From: Mycobacterium sp. E183
GTDB lineage: Bacteria > Actinomycetota > Actinomycetes > Mycobacteriales > Mycobacteriaceae
NCBI RefSeq assembly: GCF_001667735.1
Contig: NZ_LZJN01000052.1
Coordinates: forward strand, 1-61,146
Direction: 5' to 3'
Length of the DNA: 61,146 nucleotides
How positions within the stretch are numbered: position 1 is the first letter of the stretch; the number at the start of each line of letters is the position of its first letter. Positions 18,382 to 30,028 of the stretch are shown piece by piece. Both the position numbers and the translations under genes were made by a program. The notes under the pieces are model-generated. The model did not search any database. It had not been told where the DNA came from and worked only from the letters and a program-made list of their open reading frames with translations.

Positions 18382-19125
18382 TTAGCGCGAGGCGGCATCG
18401 TCGGCCTCCCACAGCCGTCGGTAGAAGTCGATGCGAGCGGCGTCGGGCTCGACGCCGTAGGCCGCGAAGAATTCTCCGTCCCACACCCGGTCGGGGAAAT
18501 TCCAGCCCAACGACAGCGTCGCGACCGCGAGGTCGGCCCACCGGTCGGCCACACCGAGGTCGCCCAGGTCGACATGCCCGCGGTACCGGCCGCGCCCGTC
18601 GACCAGGGTGTTGGGCGAGCAGGCGTCGCCGTGGCACACCACCAGGCGGTCGATGGGCGGCGGGCTGCCCAGCCGTGCACGCGCGACGGGTGTCAGGGCC
18701 GCCAGCCGGCCCTCGACCGACCAGTCGAACGGGCAGGACGACACCGGTAGCCGGTCATGCAGCCTGCGCAGGCCGAGGGCGATCGCGCGCACGGCCACCT
18801 CGGGTGTGGCCCGCAGGCGCGGATGTACGGCCGAGACGCCGGGCAGTGCCCGGGTATGCAGCCAGGCGCAGCCCCCGTCGACGCCGGCGCCCAGCACCGG
18901 CGGCACCAGCACGTACCGGGCGGCCCAACGCAGGCGCTCCGCTTCACGGGCAAAGTCGGTCACGCCGGCTTCCGCGACCTTGATGAACTCGGCGCCGCCG
19001 GCGTCGGGGCCGATCCGGAAGGTCACCCCACCGATCTCGTTGACCCACACGGCGCGAACCACCCTGCCGCCGGCAAACCGGCGAACCACTTCGGGCGGCG
19101 GAACGGGTGCCGCGGGGAAGCTCAA
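18382..19125 (-). CDS. Aminoglycoside-phosphotransferase-family kinase-like protein (Rv3817-like)
   Basis: A 247-residue protein. TTG at 19125 was chosen as start because AAGGAGG lies 7 nt upstream; an ATG at 19173 would add 16 residues and lacks a comparable site. The fold is APH-like: catalytic loop CHGDACSPNTLVD (HGDxxxxN) and metal-binding VDLGDLGVADRWADLA. This is the active-site layout of APH(3')-type enzymes, but the family also phosphorylates sugars and lipids, and nothing shows that antibiotics are the substrate. It lies 55 bp upstream of the Rieske-fusion gene on the same strand and is divergent from the acyltransferases. Confidence 0.82.
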   Translation of the reverse strand: MSFPAAPVPPPEVVRRFAGGRVVRAVWVNEIGGVTFRIGPDAGGAEFIKVAEAGVTDFAREAERLRWAARYVLVPPVLGAGVDGGCAWLHTRALPGVSAVHPRLRATPEVAVRAIALGLRRLHDRLPVSSCPFDWSVEGRLAALTPVARARLGSPPPIDRLVVCHGDACSPNTLVDGRGRYRGHVDLGDLGVADRWADLAVATLSLGWNFPDRVWDGEFFAAYGVEPDAARIDFYRRLWEADDAASR

Positions 19126-19187
19126 GCGATGGCCTCCTTTTCGCCACCTCGGGTGACTCACAGCCAGGAGCATTAGGCTGATCAGCT

Positions 19188-19955
19188 GTGGAACCGGTAT
19201 ACGGGACTGTCATTCAACTTGCCCGCCTGGTTTGGCGCCTACAGGGCCTCAAGATCACCGTGGCGGGGGTCGAAAACCTGCCCAAAACCGGCGGTGCCGT
19301 GATCGCCATCAACCACACCGGCTACCTCGACTTCACGTTCGCGGGTCTGCCCGCCTACCAGCAGGGACTGGGACGCAAGGTGCGGTTCATGGCCAAGCAG
19401 GAGGTGTTCGACAACAAGATCACCGGCCCGATCATGCGCAGCCTGCGGCACATCTCGGTGAATCGGCAGGACGGCGCCGCCTCCTACGAGGAGGCGGTCA
19501 GGAACCTCAAGGACGGTGAGCTGGTCGGCGTCTACCCCGAAGCCACCATCAGCCGCAGCTTCGAGATCAAGGAATTCAAGTCGGGCGCCGCCCGGATGGC
19601 CGTCGAGGCCGGGGTGCCGATCGTTCCGGTGATCGTCTGGGGCGCGCAGCGCATCTGGACCAAGGGGCACCCGAAAAAGTTGATGCGGCCGAAGGTGCCC
19701 GTCACGGTGCTGGTCGGCGAGCCGATCGAACCGACGTTGGGCGTCGAGGAGCTCAAGGGGCTGTTGCACTCGCGGATGCAACACCTGCTGGAGCGGGCCC
19801 AGGAGATGTACGGGCCGCACCCGGCGGGTGAGTTCTGGGTGCCGCGGCGGTTGGGCGGCAGCGCCCCTTCGCTGGCCGAAGCCGCCCGGATGGACGCCGA
19901 GGAGGCCGCCGCTCGCGCTGCCCGCCGGGCCGGACCCACGGGAGCTCCGGAGTAG
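19188..19955 (+). CDS. 1-acylglycerol-phosphate-type acyltransferase (Rv3816c-like)
   Basis: A 255-residue PlsC-family acyltransferase. Motif I is NHTGYLDF (HxxxxD), motif II covers ISVNRQDG, motif III is VYPEATISRS and motif IV is VPIVPVIVWGA. The N-terminus is mildly hydrophobic, so it is probably a membrane-peripheral enzyme. The family acylates lysophosphatidate or related glycerol, sugar or polyol acceptors. It is the first of three tandem paralogues transcribed with a HAD phosphatase. The GTG start is 63 bp from the divergent kinase-like gene. The acceptor is unknown. Confidence 0.87.
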   Translation: MEPVYGTVIQLARLVWRLQGLKITVAGVENLPKTGGAVIAINHTGYLDFTFAGLPAYQQGLGRKVRFMAKQEVFDNKITGPIMRSLRHISVNRQDGAASYEEAVRNLKDGELVGVYPEATISRSFEIKEFKSGAARMAVEAGVPIVPVIVWGAQRIWTKGHPKKLMRPKVPVTVLVGEPIEPTLGVEELKGLLHSRMQHLLERAQEMYGPHPAGEFWVPRRLGGSAPSLAEAARMDAEEAAARAARRAGPTGAPE

Positions 19956-19961
19956 CGATCA

Positions 19962-20717
19962 ATGGTGGAGCCCGTCTTCCGCACGCTCGAGATTCTGGCT
20001 CGGCTGGTGGTCGTCGCCACCAACACCGAGATCTCCTACGGAGGCGAGGAGCACATCCCCGACACCGGCGGCGCCGTGATCGCGATCAACCACACCAGCT
20101 ATGTCGACTTCCTGCCCGCCGCGCTGGCCGTGCACCGGCGGAGACGGCGGCTCAGGTTCATGATCAAGGCCGAAATGCAGCAGGTGCGGATCGTCAACTT
20201 CCTGATCAAGCACACCCGGACTATTCCGGTGGACCGCGGCGCCGGGGCCGGCGCCTACGCCGTGGCCGTGCAACGGCTCCGCGAGGGCGAGCTGGTGGGG
20301 GTTTATCCGGAGGCCACCATCAGCCGCAGCTTCGAGCTCAAGGAATTCAAGACGGGCGCCGCGCGCATGGCCATCGAAGCCGACGTTCCCATCGTCCCGG
20401 TGATCGTCTGGGGCGCCCACCGGATCTGGACCAAAGACCACCCACGCAACCTGAGCCGCGCCAAGGTACCGATTAAAGTGCAGGCAGGCGCGCCAGTGCC
20501 GGCGGCCGAAGACATCGCGCAGACCGACGCCGCACTGCGCGAGTCGATGACCGCACTGCTGCACCGGGTCCAAGCGGACTATCCGCACGAGCCGGGGGCG
20601 TACTGGACGCCGCGCCGGCTGGGCGGTGGGGCACCGACCATGGCGGAGGCGGCCCGGATGGAGGCGGACGAGGCGGCGGCGCGGGCCGCGGGCCGAGGCG
20701 GACGGCCGTCCCGGTAG
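19962..20717 (+). CDS. 1-acylglycerol-phosphate-type acyltransferase (Rv3815c-like)
   Basis: The second tandem PlsC-family paralogue, 251 residues, starting 6 bp after the first stops. It has NHTSYVDF (HxxxxD), VYPEATISRS and VPIVPVIVWGAHRIW, nearly identical to its neighbours around the active site. The N-terminal region and the C-terminal Ala/Glu-rich tail (MAEAARMEADEAAARAA) differ. The tight spacing shows cotranscription. The three copies may acylate different positions or acceptors; that is inference. Confidence 0.87.
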   Translation: MVEPVFRTLEILARLVVVATNTEISYGGEEHIPDTGGAVIAINHTSYVDFLPAALAVHRRRRRLRFMIKAEMQQVRIVNFLIKHTRTIPVDRGAGAGAYAVAVQRLREGELVGVYPEATISRSFELKEFKTGAARMAIEADVPIVPVIVWGAHRIWTKDHPRNLSRAKVPIKVQAGAPVPAAEDIAQTDAALRESMTALLHRVQADYPHEPGAYWTPRRLGGGAPTMAEAARMEADEAAARAAGRGGRPSR

Positions 20718-20731
20718 ACGAAGGAGAAGAC

Positions 20732-21517
20732 ATGCCCGAGGGGTTCTACCGGTTGTGCGAGTGGGTCGTACCGCCGATGGTTGCGATGCAGGGAACCAAG
20801 TTCACCTATCGCGGGCTGGAAAACATCCCCGAGCGGGGCGGCGCGCTGCTGGCCCAGAACCACACCAGCTACCTGGACTGGTTGCCAACGCTGCTCGCGG
20901 TGCGCGAGCGCCACCGGCGGGCGTACTTCATGATCAAAGCCGAGATGGCCGACGTGAAGGCGGTCAACTATGTGATCAACCACGCCAGGCTGATCCCGGT
21001 GGACCGCACCAACGGGAACGGCGCGCTCGAGCTGGCCACGCAGCGCCTGCGGCAGGGCGAGCTCATCGGGATGCACCCCGAAGCCACGATCAGCCGCAGT
21101 TTCGAGCTGCGCGAGTTCAAGAGCGGTGCGGCCCGGATGGCGCTGGACGCCCAGGTGCCGATCGTTCCGGTGATCGTCTGGGGTGCCCATCGGATTTGGC
21201 CCAAGGACCATCCAAAGAAGGTGTGGCGCAACAAGGTTCCGATCACCGTCGCCGCAGGCCGGCCGCTGCCGCCGCACGGCACGCCCGAACAGCTCAACGC
21301 GGCGCTGCGCCAGTCGATGAATGCGTTGCTGTATCAGGTACAGGAGGAATACCCCCACCCGGAGGGTGAATTCTGGGTCCCGAGGCGGCTCGGCGGCGCC
21401 GCGCCCACCCAGGACGATTCCCGGGCGATCCGCTTGTCGGAGTTGCAGGCGCGGATGCAGAAATACGGCACGGACGGCGTGACCCGACCCGGACAGGACC
21501 AGAGCGGAGTGCATTGA
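20732..21517 (+). CDS. 1-acylglycerol-phosphate-type acyltransferase (Rv3814c-like)
   Basis: The third tandem paralogue, 261 residues, with a strong AAGGAGA ribosome site before ATG 20732. It has NHTSYLDW (HxxxxD), MHPEATISRS in place of VYPEATISRS, and VPIVPVIVWGAHRIW. The tail (ARMQKYGTDGVTRPGQDQ) is unlike the Ala-rich tails of the other two. It is followed after 15 bp by the HAD hydrolase, so all four genes probably form one operon. Confidence 0.87.
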   Translation: MPEGFYRLCEWVVPPMVAMQGTKFTYRGLENIPERGGALLAQNHTSYLDWLPTLLAVRERHRRAYFMIKAEMADVKAVNYVINHARLIPVDRTNGNGALELATQRLRQGELIGMHPEATISRSFELREFKSGAARMALDAQVPIVPVIVWGAHRIWPKDHPKKVWRNKVPITVAAGRPLPPHGTPEQLNAALRQSMNALLYQVQEEYPHPEGEFWVPRRLGGAAPTQDDSRAIRLSELQARMQKYGTDGVTRPGQDQSGVH

Positions 21518-21532
21518 CCAGATGACGTCAAC

Positions 21533-22348
21533 GTGACCCAGCCGGCGCTAATAGCCTGCGACGTCGACGGCACCCTGTTCGACGACAACGAAACCATCAC
21601 CCCGCGTACCCGCGATGCCGTGCGCGCCGCCGTCGATGCCGGCGCGACGTTCGTCGTGGCGACCGGCCGGCCGCCACGGTGGATACGCCCCGTCGTCGAC
21701 GCGCTGGGCTTCGCGCCAATCGCGGTGTGCGCCAACGGCGCCGTCGTCTACGACCCCGCCACGGACCGGGTGGTCTCGACGCGGACGCTGCCCGTCGACA
21801 CGCTGGCCGAGCTTGCGGAGCTGGCGACGCGCGTCATCCCGGGCGCGGGCCTGGCCGTCGAGCGAATCGGCGAACGCGCCCACGACACGGCGACCCCCCA
21901 GTTCATCAGCTCACCGGGCTACGAGCACGCGTGGCTGAACCCGGACAACACCGAGGTGTCGATCGAGGACCTGCTCAGTGCGCCCGCGATCAAGCTGCTC
22001 ATCCGCCGAAGCGGGGCACGCAGCGCCGATATGGCCGCCGAGCTGGCCAAGCACGTCGGCATCGAGGGCGATATCACCTACTCCACCAACAACGGTCTCG
22101 TGGAGATCGTGCCGCTGGGCACCAGCAAGGCCACCGGCGTGGACGAGATCGCCAGGCCCCTGCAGATCGGCAGCGAGGAGGTACTGGCGTTCGGCGACAT
22201 GCCCAACGACTTGCCCATGCTGCGCTGGGCGGGTCATGGCGTGGCGATGGGCAACGCCCATCCCGACGTGCTGGCCGCCGCCGACGAGGTCACCGCTGTC
22301 AACAACGACGACGGGGTGGGGCGGGTGCTCGAGCGCTGGTGGCTCTAG
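21533..22348 (+). CDS. HAD-superfamily Cof-type hydrolase (Rv3813c-like)
   Basis: A 271-residue haloacid-dehalogenase hydrolase of the Cof subfamily. The nucleophile loop is CDVDGTLFDD (DxDGT). Motif II lies near VATGRPP, a basic residue sits in the TSKATGVDEI region and motif III is FGDMPNDLPML (GDxxND). The C2-type cap lies between about residues 80 and 190. Such enzymes dephosphorylate sugar phosphates or cofactors such as FMN and PLP; the substrate here is unknown. It is the last gene of the acyltransferase operon and convergent with the LGFP-repeat amidase-like gene. The PE_PGRS62 gene found next to it in M. tuberculosis is absent. Confidence 0.87.
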   Translation: MTQPALIACDVDGTLFDDNETITPRTRDAVRAAVDAGATFVVATGRPPRWIRPVVDALGFAPIAVCANGAVVYDPATDRVVSTRTLPVDTLAELAELATRVIPGAGLAVERIGERAHDTATPQFISSPGYEHAWLNPDNTEVSIEDLLSAPAIKLLIRRSGARSADMAAELAKHVGIEGDITYSTNNGLVEIVPLGTSKATGVDEIARPLQIGSEEVLAFGDMPNDLPMLRWAGHGVAMGNAHPDVLAAADEVTAVNNDDGVGRVLERWWL

Positions 22349-22364
22349 CGACTGCCGGGACCGG

Positions 22365-24023
22365 CTAGGTGGCAGACGGGTGCGCCGGTAACGAGAAGTG
22401 TTCGGGCGGCACGGTGGGGCCGCTCGGTGATTGCGTCGAGAGCGGCGTGATGATCCCCTCCGCGACCTCGGTGACGTTGCCGGTGAGCCGCTCGTAGTTC
22501 AGCGTTCCGTGTTGGAAATTCTGCGTAATCTGCAGCGGCTCTTGAAGTTCGGCGCTGGTCGGCAACCCGAGCGGTCCGCGTTCGTAGCTCAGCGACGCCC
22601 AGGCGTCGTAAATCGCGCCGGTGACCGGCTGGGCGCCGGTTTCCGGCGACCAATACATCGCGCCCCGGGCGAAGGTGACGTACCGCGCGTCACCCTCCGC
22701 GCTGTCCTCGGGGGACGTGGGCGCGCCCAGTACGCTGTTCATGCCGCCCATCGCCTGCCAGTGGTCATAGATCGCGCCGCCCTGCAGGGCCTTGATCAGT
22801 TCCTCCGGCGGATCGTTGAAATGCGAAGCGACGTCGCGTACTTCGTCCATCAGCGCGTAGGCGGCGTTGCCCGGGCAATCGGTGTTGCCGACGTCGCGGT
22901 GCGTGAAGATCGTGGGCAGCGTCGCGACGGAACCGGCCGGGAAGGTGGTGTAGTGGCTACCCGCCGACTCCAGCGACACGGTGCCCTTGGGGTCGACGTT
23001 GTCCAGGCCCAGGCGCCAGCCCAGCAGCCGGCCCAGGGTGCGCAGCTGGATCGGCGTGGGGGGTACGTCGTCGAAGTTGCCGATCATCGCCACGCCCCAG
23101 GTGTTGCGGTTGAATCCGCCGGTGTGGAAGGCCTCGACCGCTTTGGTCAGCCCCCCGGCGCTGCCCTCGAACACCTGGCCGTACTTGTCGACCAGGGCGT
23201 TGTAGGCGATGTCGCACCAGCCCAAGGTCTTGCTGTGATAGGTGTAGATGGCCTTGACGATCCCGGCCGATTCCAGCGGCGAGTAGTCGTTGCTGCCCGC
23301 CGTGTGGTGTACGACGGCGGCACGAACGCCGTTGTCGTACTGCGGACTACCGCAACGCAGCGACTCGTCGGCACCCCATTCCGCCCGGCTGATGATGGCG
23401 GGGGCCTGGCCGGGCATCAGCACGCCCGAGGGTGGCGTCCACTGGGCTTTGGCCGGTGCTTGCGGCGGGGAGATGAGGATGGCGGAGATGTTCTGCCCGA
23501 AGGGTTGTTCCCGGGACGCCGGTTTGTAGCCCAGATCGGTCTCGCGGGGGGGCGCGGGTGATGGTCCCCCGCCGACGGGTGGGGCCCCCAGGGTCGGCGG
23601 CGCATCCATCGGACGCGTGACCGCGATCTCGACGGTGGTGGTGGTGCCGACGAACACCGGGTCGGTTCCGCGCGGCCCCTCGAGCGATCCGGCTGCCGTC
23701 GCCCCGTCGGGCGCCGCCGTCTCGTACTCGGTCTGGTACCAGGGCCCCCACGAACCGTCCGGCCGCCGCGCCCGCACCCTGGTCGAGGTGCCTGTCAGGT
23801 CGCCCGTGAGCGCGACGAGAGAGAACGGGGTGTCCTGGCTGATCTGGCGAACCGTGACACCGCCGCCCAACCCGACCAGCGGCTGTTCGGTCAGCTGGGT
23901 GTCGTGGGTCGGCGGCGGACTGGCAGTGCCGCGATCGCGCGTGGTGTCGGCCACCCAGGAGACGATGACGACGGTCGCCGCGATGGCGGTGAGCAATGTC
24001 GTCGGCCCACGACTAGGAGACAC
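22365..24023 (-). CDS. Peptidoglycan-recognition / N-acetylmuramoyl-L-alanine amidase-like protein with LGFP repeats (Rv3811-like)
   Basis: A 552-residue exported protein. It has an N-terminal membrane or signal helix (TTLLTAIAATVVIVSWVAD), a beta-rich segment (residues ~40-160) and a Pro-rich linker. Residues ~205-390 form the amidase_2/PGRP domain, with zinc-ligand candidates in VVHHTAGS and THRDVGNTDCPGN. LGFP-type repeats follow (IYDHWQAMGGMNSVLGAPTS, then IYDAWASLSYERGPLGLPTS), which bind the arabinogalactan or mycolyl layer in related proteins. It is probably a wall-anchored peptidoglycan hydrolase or sensor. The start is GTG 24023. It follows erp on the same strand but is separated by a terminator. 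Confidence 0.87.
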   Translation of the reverse strand: MSPSRGPTTLLTAIAATVVIVSWVADTTRDRGTASPPPTHDTQLTEQPLVGLGGGVTVRQISQDTPFSLVALTGDLTGTSTRVRARRPDGSWGPWYQTEYETAAPDGATAAGSLEGPRGTDPVFVGTTTTVEIAVTRPMDAPPTLGAPPVGGGPSPAPPRETDLGYKPASREQPFGQNISAILISPPQAPAKAQWTPPSGVLMPGQAPAIISRAEWGADESLRCGSPQYDNGVRAAVVHHTAGSNDYSPLESAGIVKAIYTYHSKTLGWCDIAYNALVDKYGQVFEGSAGGLTKAVEAFHTGGFNRNTWGVAMIGNFDDVPPTPIQLRTLGRLLGWRLGLDNVDPKGTVSLESAGSHYTTFPAGSVATLPTIFTHRDVGNTDCPGNAAYALMDEVRDVASHFNDPPEELIKALQGGAIYDHWQAMGGMNSVLGAPTSPEDSAEGDARYVTFARGAMYWSPETGAQPVTGAIYDAWASLSYERGPLGLPTSAELQEPLQITQNFQHGTLNYERLTGNVTEVAEGIITPLSTQSPSGPTVPPEHFSLPAHPSAT

Positions 24024-24099
24024 CAGCCGATGTTACTTGTGTTTCTAATGTTAATGATGAGACGACACGACCTGGGCGCGACGAAACTGCGCCAAATTC

Positions 24100-24131
24100 G
24101 ACGGCACCGCAGAAGAATCTGCGGTGCCGTC
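24100..24131 (-). terminator. Rho-independent-like terminator after erp
   Basis: A perfect 14-bp stem (24100-24113 with 24118-24131) and a 4-nt loop lie just downstream of the erp stop on the minus strand. On that strand the hairpin is followed by an A/T-rich GAATTTGG rather than a long U-tract. It separates erp from the following amidase-like gene. Confidence 0.65.
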
Positions 24132-24154
24132 TGGTTGGAGGGTTTCCTGAAGGT

Positions 24155-25234
24155 CTAGACGGGTGGCAGGACCGGTGCCGCGCCGGCGGCAGCCGGCAAA
24201 GCCCCGGCAGCGCCCGCGGCGGCCGGCAGGGCACCCGCGGCACCCGGGAGGGCGCCCGCGGCACCCGGCAGCGCACCGGCAGCGGCCGGCAAGGCGCCGG
24301 CGGCACCCGGGAGGGCGCCCGCGGCGCCCGGCAGCGCACCGGCGGCGCCCGGAAGCGCACCGGCTGCACCCGCCCCGCCGTGCAGACCCTGCGTGATCGC
24401 CGGCATGACCAAGCCCTTGAGCAGGTCGATCGCCTGACCGGCGCCGAGCTGGTTGGCGGCCTGCATCACGTCGTTGACCAGGCCACCGCCGCCGCTGCTG
24501 GAGCTTCCGCCGCCGCCGCCGAGGCCGGTGCCACCACCAATCGGTGAACCGTTACCGAAGGACGACGGGTCGCCCAGGATCGGGTAGGTACCGTCGGCGC
24601 CCGGGTCCAGGCTGGCCGGGGCCGTGATTGGCACCTCACCGGCAGCCGTCGGGCTCGTCAGCCCGGGCGTGACCCCGGCCGGGCTGGTCAGCCCGGGGTT
24701 GGACAGCGCGGGGTTGAGCCCCGCACCCGGGGTCGCCACTCCGGCGCCCGGGGTGGTCGGCAGCGCGCCGGGCGCGGTGAGACCCGGCGTCGCGGTCGGC
24801 GCCAGGCCCGGGCTGGTCAGAGCCGGGCTGGTCAAACCGGGGCTCGTCAAACCGGGGCTGGTCAGGCCGGGGCTGGTGAGGCCGGGGCTGGTCAGGCCCG
24901 GACTGGTCAGACCAGGGCTCGTGAGCCCTGGAGTCCCGAGGCCCGGAGTGCCCAGGCCGGGGCTGGCCAGGCCCGGAGTGCTGGTCGCGCCCCCGCTCAG
25001 CGCGGGCACCGGGGGCAGGTTGATCCCGAATTGCGACAGCCCCTGCGACAAGGCGCCCATCAGCTCGCCCGGCAGGTCGGTCATTACCGCCGCCTGCTTG
25101 AAGTCGTGGTGCTCGGCCGGTTTGTTGCCCGCCGTCGATTCGTAGACAAGGAAGTATGCGCAAGGACTCGCCACTGCCAGGGCGGCGACCGCGCTCATGG
25201 CTGTCGAAAGCTTGCGTCGGCGTCGGTTCGGCAC
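24155..25234 (-). CDS. erp: Exported repetitive protein Erp (PirG)
   Basis: A 359-residue surface protein, longer than M. tuberculosis Erp (284). A basic N-terminus (MPNRRRRK) and signal helix (AVAALAVASPCAYFLV) precede a conserved N-terminal domain. A central array of PGLTS-type pentapeptides covers residues ~87-144, a Gly/Ser-rich linker lies near 235-250, and a conserved helix reads NDVMQAANQLGAGQAIDLLK. The C-terminal ~70 residues are a second array of GALPGAA heptapeptides (residues ~288-352). Erp is a mycobacterial virulence-associated wall protein; its biochemical role is unsettled. The GTG start has an AGGAG site 8 nt upstream and is divergent from glf. Confidence 0.93.
   Translation of the reverse strand: MPNRRRRKLSTAMSAVAALAVASPCAYFLVYESTAGNKPAEHHDFKQAAVMTDLPGELMGALSQGLSQFGINLPPVPALSGGATSTPGLASPGLGTPGLGTPGLTSPGLTSPGLTSPGLTSPGLTSPGLTSPGLTSPALTSPGLAPTATPGLTAPGALPTTPGAGVATPGAGLNPALSNPGLTSPAGVTPGLTSPTAAGEVPITAPASLDPGADGTYPILGDPSSFGNGSPIGGGTGLGGGGGSSSSGGGGLVNDVMQAANQLGAGQAIDLLKGLVMPAITQGLHGGAGAAGALPGAAGALPGAAGALPGAAGALPAAAGALPGAAGALPGAAGALPAAAGAAGALPAAAGAAPVLPPV
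24179..24379. repeat. GALPGAA heptapeptide repeat array in erp C-terminus
   Basis: About eight 21-bp units encode GALPGAA or GALPAAA, with one 3-residue insertion (GAA). The units differ slightly at the nucleotide level, so this is a moderately diverged array that could change length by slippage. Confidence 0.85.
24803..24976. repeat. PGLTS pentapeptide repeat array in erp
   Basis: About eleven 15-bp units encode PGLTS-type pentapeptides: PGLAS and PGLGT forms first, then seven PGLTS and one PALTS. The array is the hallmark of Erp and varies in number and sequence between mycobacterial species. Confidence 0.9.
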
Positions 25235-28587
<3,353 letters not shown>

Positions 28588-28595
<8 letters not shown>

Positions 28596-29127
28596 ATCGG
28601 CCACCCCGCGCGGCGAGGTCGCCGCTCTGGTGGCCGTGCAAGCCGCGCTCGCCGACCGCCCCGGTGCGTTGACGACGGCGCGCGGCCTGTCCCATTTCGG
28701 CGAGCACAGCCTCGGCTGGCTGGCCGTGGCGGCGGTCGGCGCGCTGCTGGCGCCGAGGCGGCGTCGGGACTGGCTGGTCGCCGGCGCGGGGGCGTTCGCC
28801 GCGCACGCCGCCGCCGTGCTGGTCAAGCGGGTGGTGCGGCGCCAGCGGCCGCACGATCCGGCCGTCGTCGTGAACGTCGGCACCCCCAGCCGGCTGAGTT
28901 TCCCCTCGGCCCACGCCACCTCGACCACGGCCGCGGCCATCCTGATGGGCCGGATCACCGGCCTGCCGCTGCCCGCCCTCCTGGTTCCCCCGATGGCATT
29001 GTCGCGGATGCTGCTCGGGGTGCACTATCCCAGCGACGTGGCCTGCGGCATCGTCCTCGGCGCCACCGTCGCGCGAATCACCGTTCGGCTAGAGGGCCGG
29101 GCGCGGAAGGTCTGGGCGAATGAGTGA
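28588..29127 (+). CDS. PAP2-family phosphatase (Rv3807c-like)
   Basis: A 179-residue membrane phosphatase with the three PAP2 motifs: KRVVRRQRP, PSAHATSTTAAA (PSGH variant) and SRMLLGVHYPSDV with the catalytic His. Four to five hydrophobic helices are visible. Lying between glfT2 and ubiA, it is the candidate that dephosphorylates decaprenylphosphoryl-5-phosphoribose, the UbiA product, on the way to decaprenyl-phospho-arabinose. This role is proposed from gene context. It overlaps its neighbours by 8 bp on each side. Confidence 0.9.
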
Positions 29128-30028
29128 GGACGTGGTGACCGGGCCCCCGGGCAACGTGGTGGTCGGGGTCGTCAAGGCGATCCGCCCGCGGCAGTGGGTG
29201 AAGAACGTCCTGGTGCTGGCGGCACCGGTGGCCGCGTTGGGCGGCCCGGTGCACTACAACTACGCCGACGTGCTGACCAAGGTCTCGGTGGCTTTCGTGG
29301 TGTTCTGCCTGGCGGCCTCGTCGATCTATCTGGTCAACGACGTGCGCGACGTCGACGCCGACCGCGAGCACCCCACCAAGAGATTCCGCCCGATCGCCGC
29401 GGGTGTGGTGCCGGAGTGGCTGGCGTACACCCTGGCGCTGGTTCTCGGGGCGGGCTCGCTGGGGCTCGCGTGGTGGCTGACGCCGGACCTGGCGGTCGTG
29501 ATGGCCGTCTACCTCGGCATGCAGCTTGCCTATTGTTTCGGTCTGAAGCACCAAGCGGTGATGGACATCTGCATCGTGTCGTCGGCGTACCTGCTGCGCG
29601 CCATAGCCGGTGGCGCCGCCACCGGCATCCCGCTGTCGCAATGGTTCTTGCTGACCGCGGCGTTCGCGTCGCTGTTCATGGTGGCGGGCAAGCGGTACGC
29701 CGAGCTGCAGGTCGCCGAGCGCACCGGCGCCGCGATCCGCAAGTCCCTGGAGAGCTACACCAGCACCTATCTGCGGTTCGTCTGGACGATGTCGGCCACC
29801 GCCGTGGTGCTCTGCTACGGGTTGTGGGCGTTCGAGCGCGACCGCCACTCGGGATCGTGGTTCGCGGTGTCCATGGTGCCGTTCACCATCGCGATCCTGC
29901 GCTACGCCGTCGACGTCGACGGCGGGCTGGCCGGCGAGCCCGAAGACATCGCGCTGCGCGACCGGGTGTTGCAGCTGCTTTTCCTCGCGTGGATCGCGAC
30001 GCTTGGAGCCGCCGTTGCCTTCGGTTAG
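29120..30028 (+). CDS. ubiA: Decaprenyl-phosphate phosphoribosyltransferase (UbiA/DPPR synthase)
   Basis: A 302-residue polytopic UbiA-superfamily prenyltransferase that joins decaprenyl phosphate and PRPP to make the precursor of decaprenyl-phospho-arabinose. The metal-binding motif is NDVRDVDADREHPTKRFRP (NDxxDxxxD), and the second conserved region lies near SSAYLLRAIAGG. About nine membrane helices are seen. It is essential in M. tuberculosis and mutations are linked to high-level ethambutol resistance. It overlaps the PAP2 gene by 8 bp and the preferred aftB start by 26 bp. Confidence 0.95.
   Translation: MSEDVVTGPPGNVVVGVVKAIRPRQWVKNVLVLAAPVAALGGPVHYNYADVLTKVSVAFVVFCLAASSIYLVNDVRDVDADREHPTKRFRPIAAGVVPEWLAYTLALVLGAGSLGLAWWLTPDLAVVMAVYLGMQLAYCFGLKHQAVMDICIVSSAYLLRAIAGGAATGIPLSQWFLLTAAFASLFMVAGKRYAELQVAERTGAAIRKSLESYTSTYLRFVWTMSATAVVLCYGLWAFERDRHSGSWFAVSMVPFTIAILRYAVDVDGGLAGEPEDIALRDRVLQLLFLAWIATLGAAVAFG

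Noticed and set aside
19126..19173. Upstream ATG start for the APH-like kinase
   Set aside because: The TTG at 19125 has an AAGGAGG site at ideal spacing, whereas the ATG has none. The longer form remains possible.
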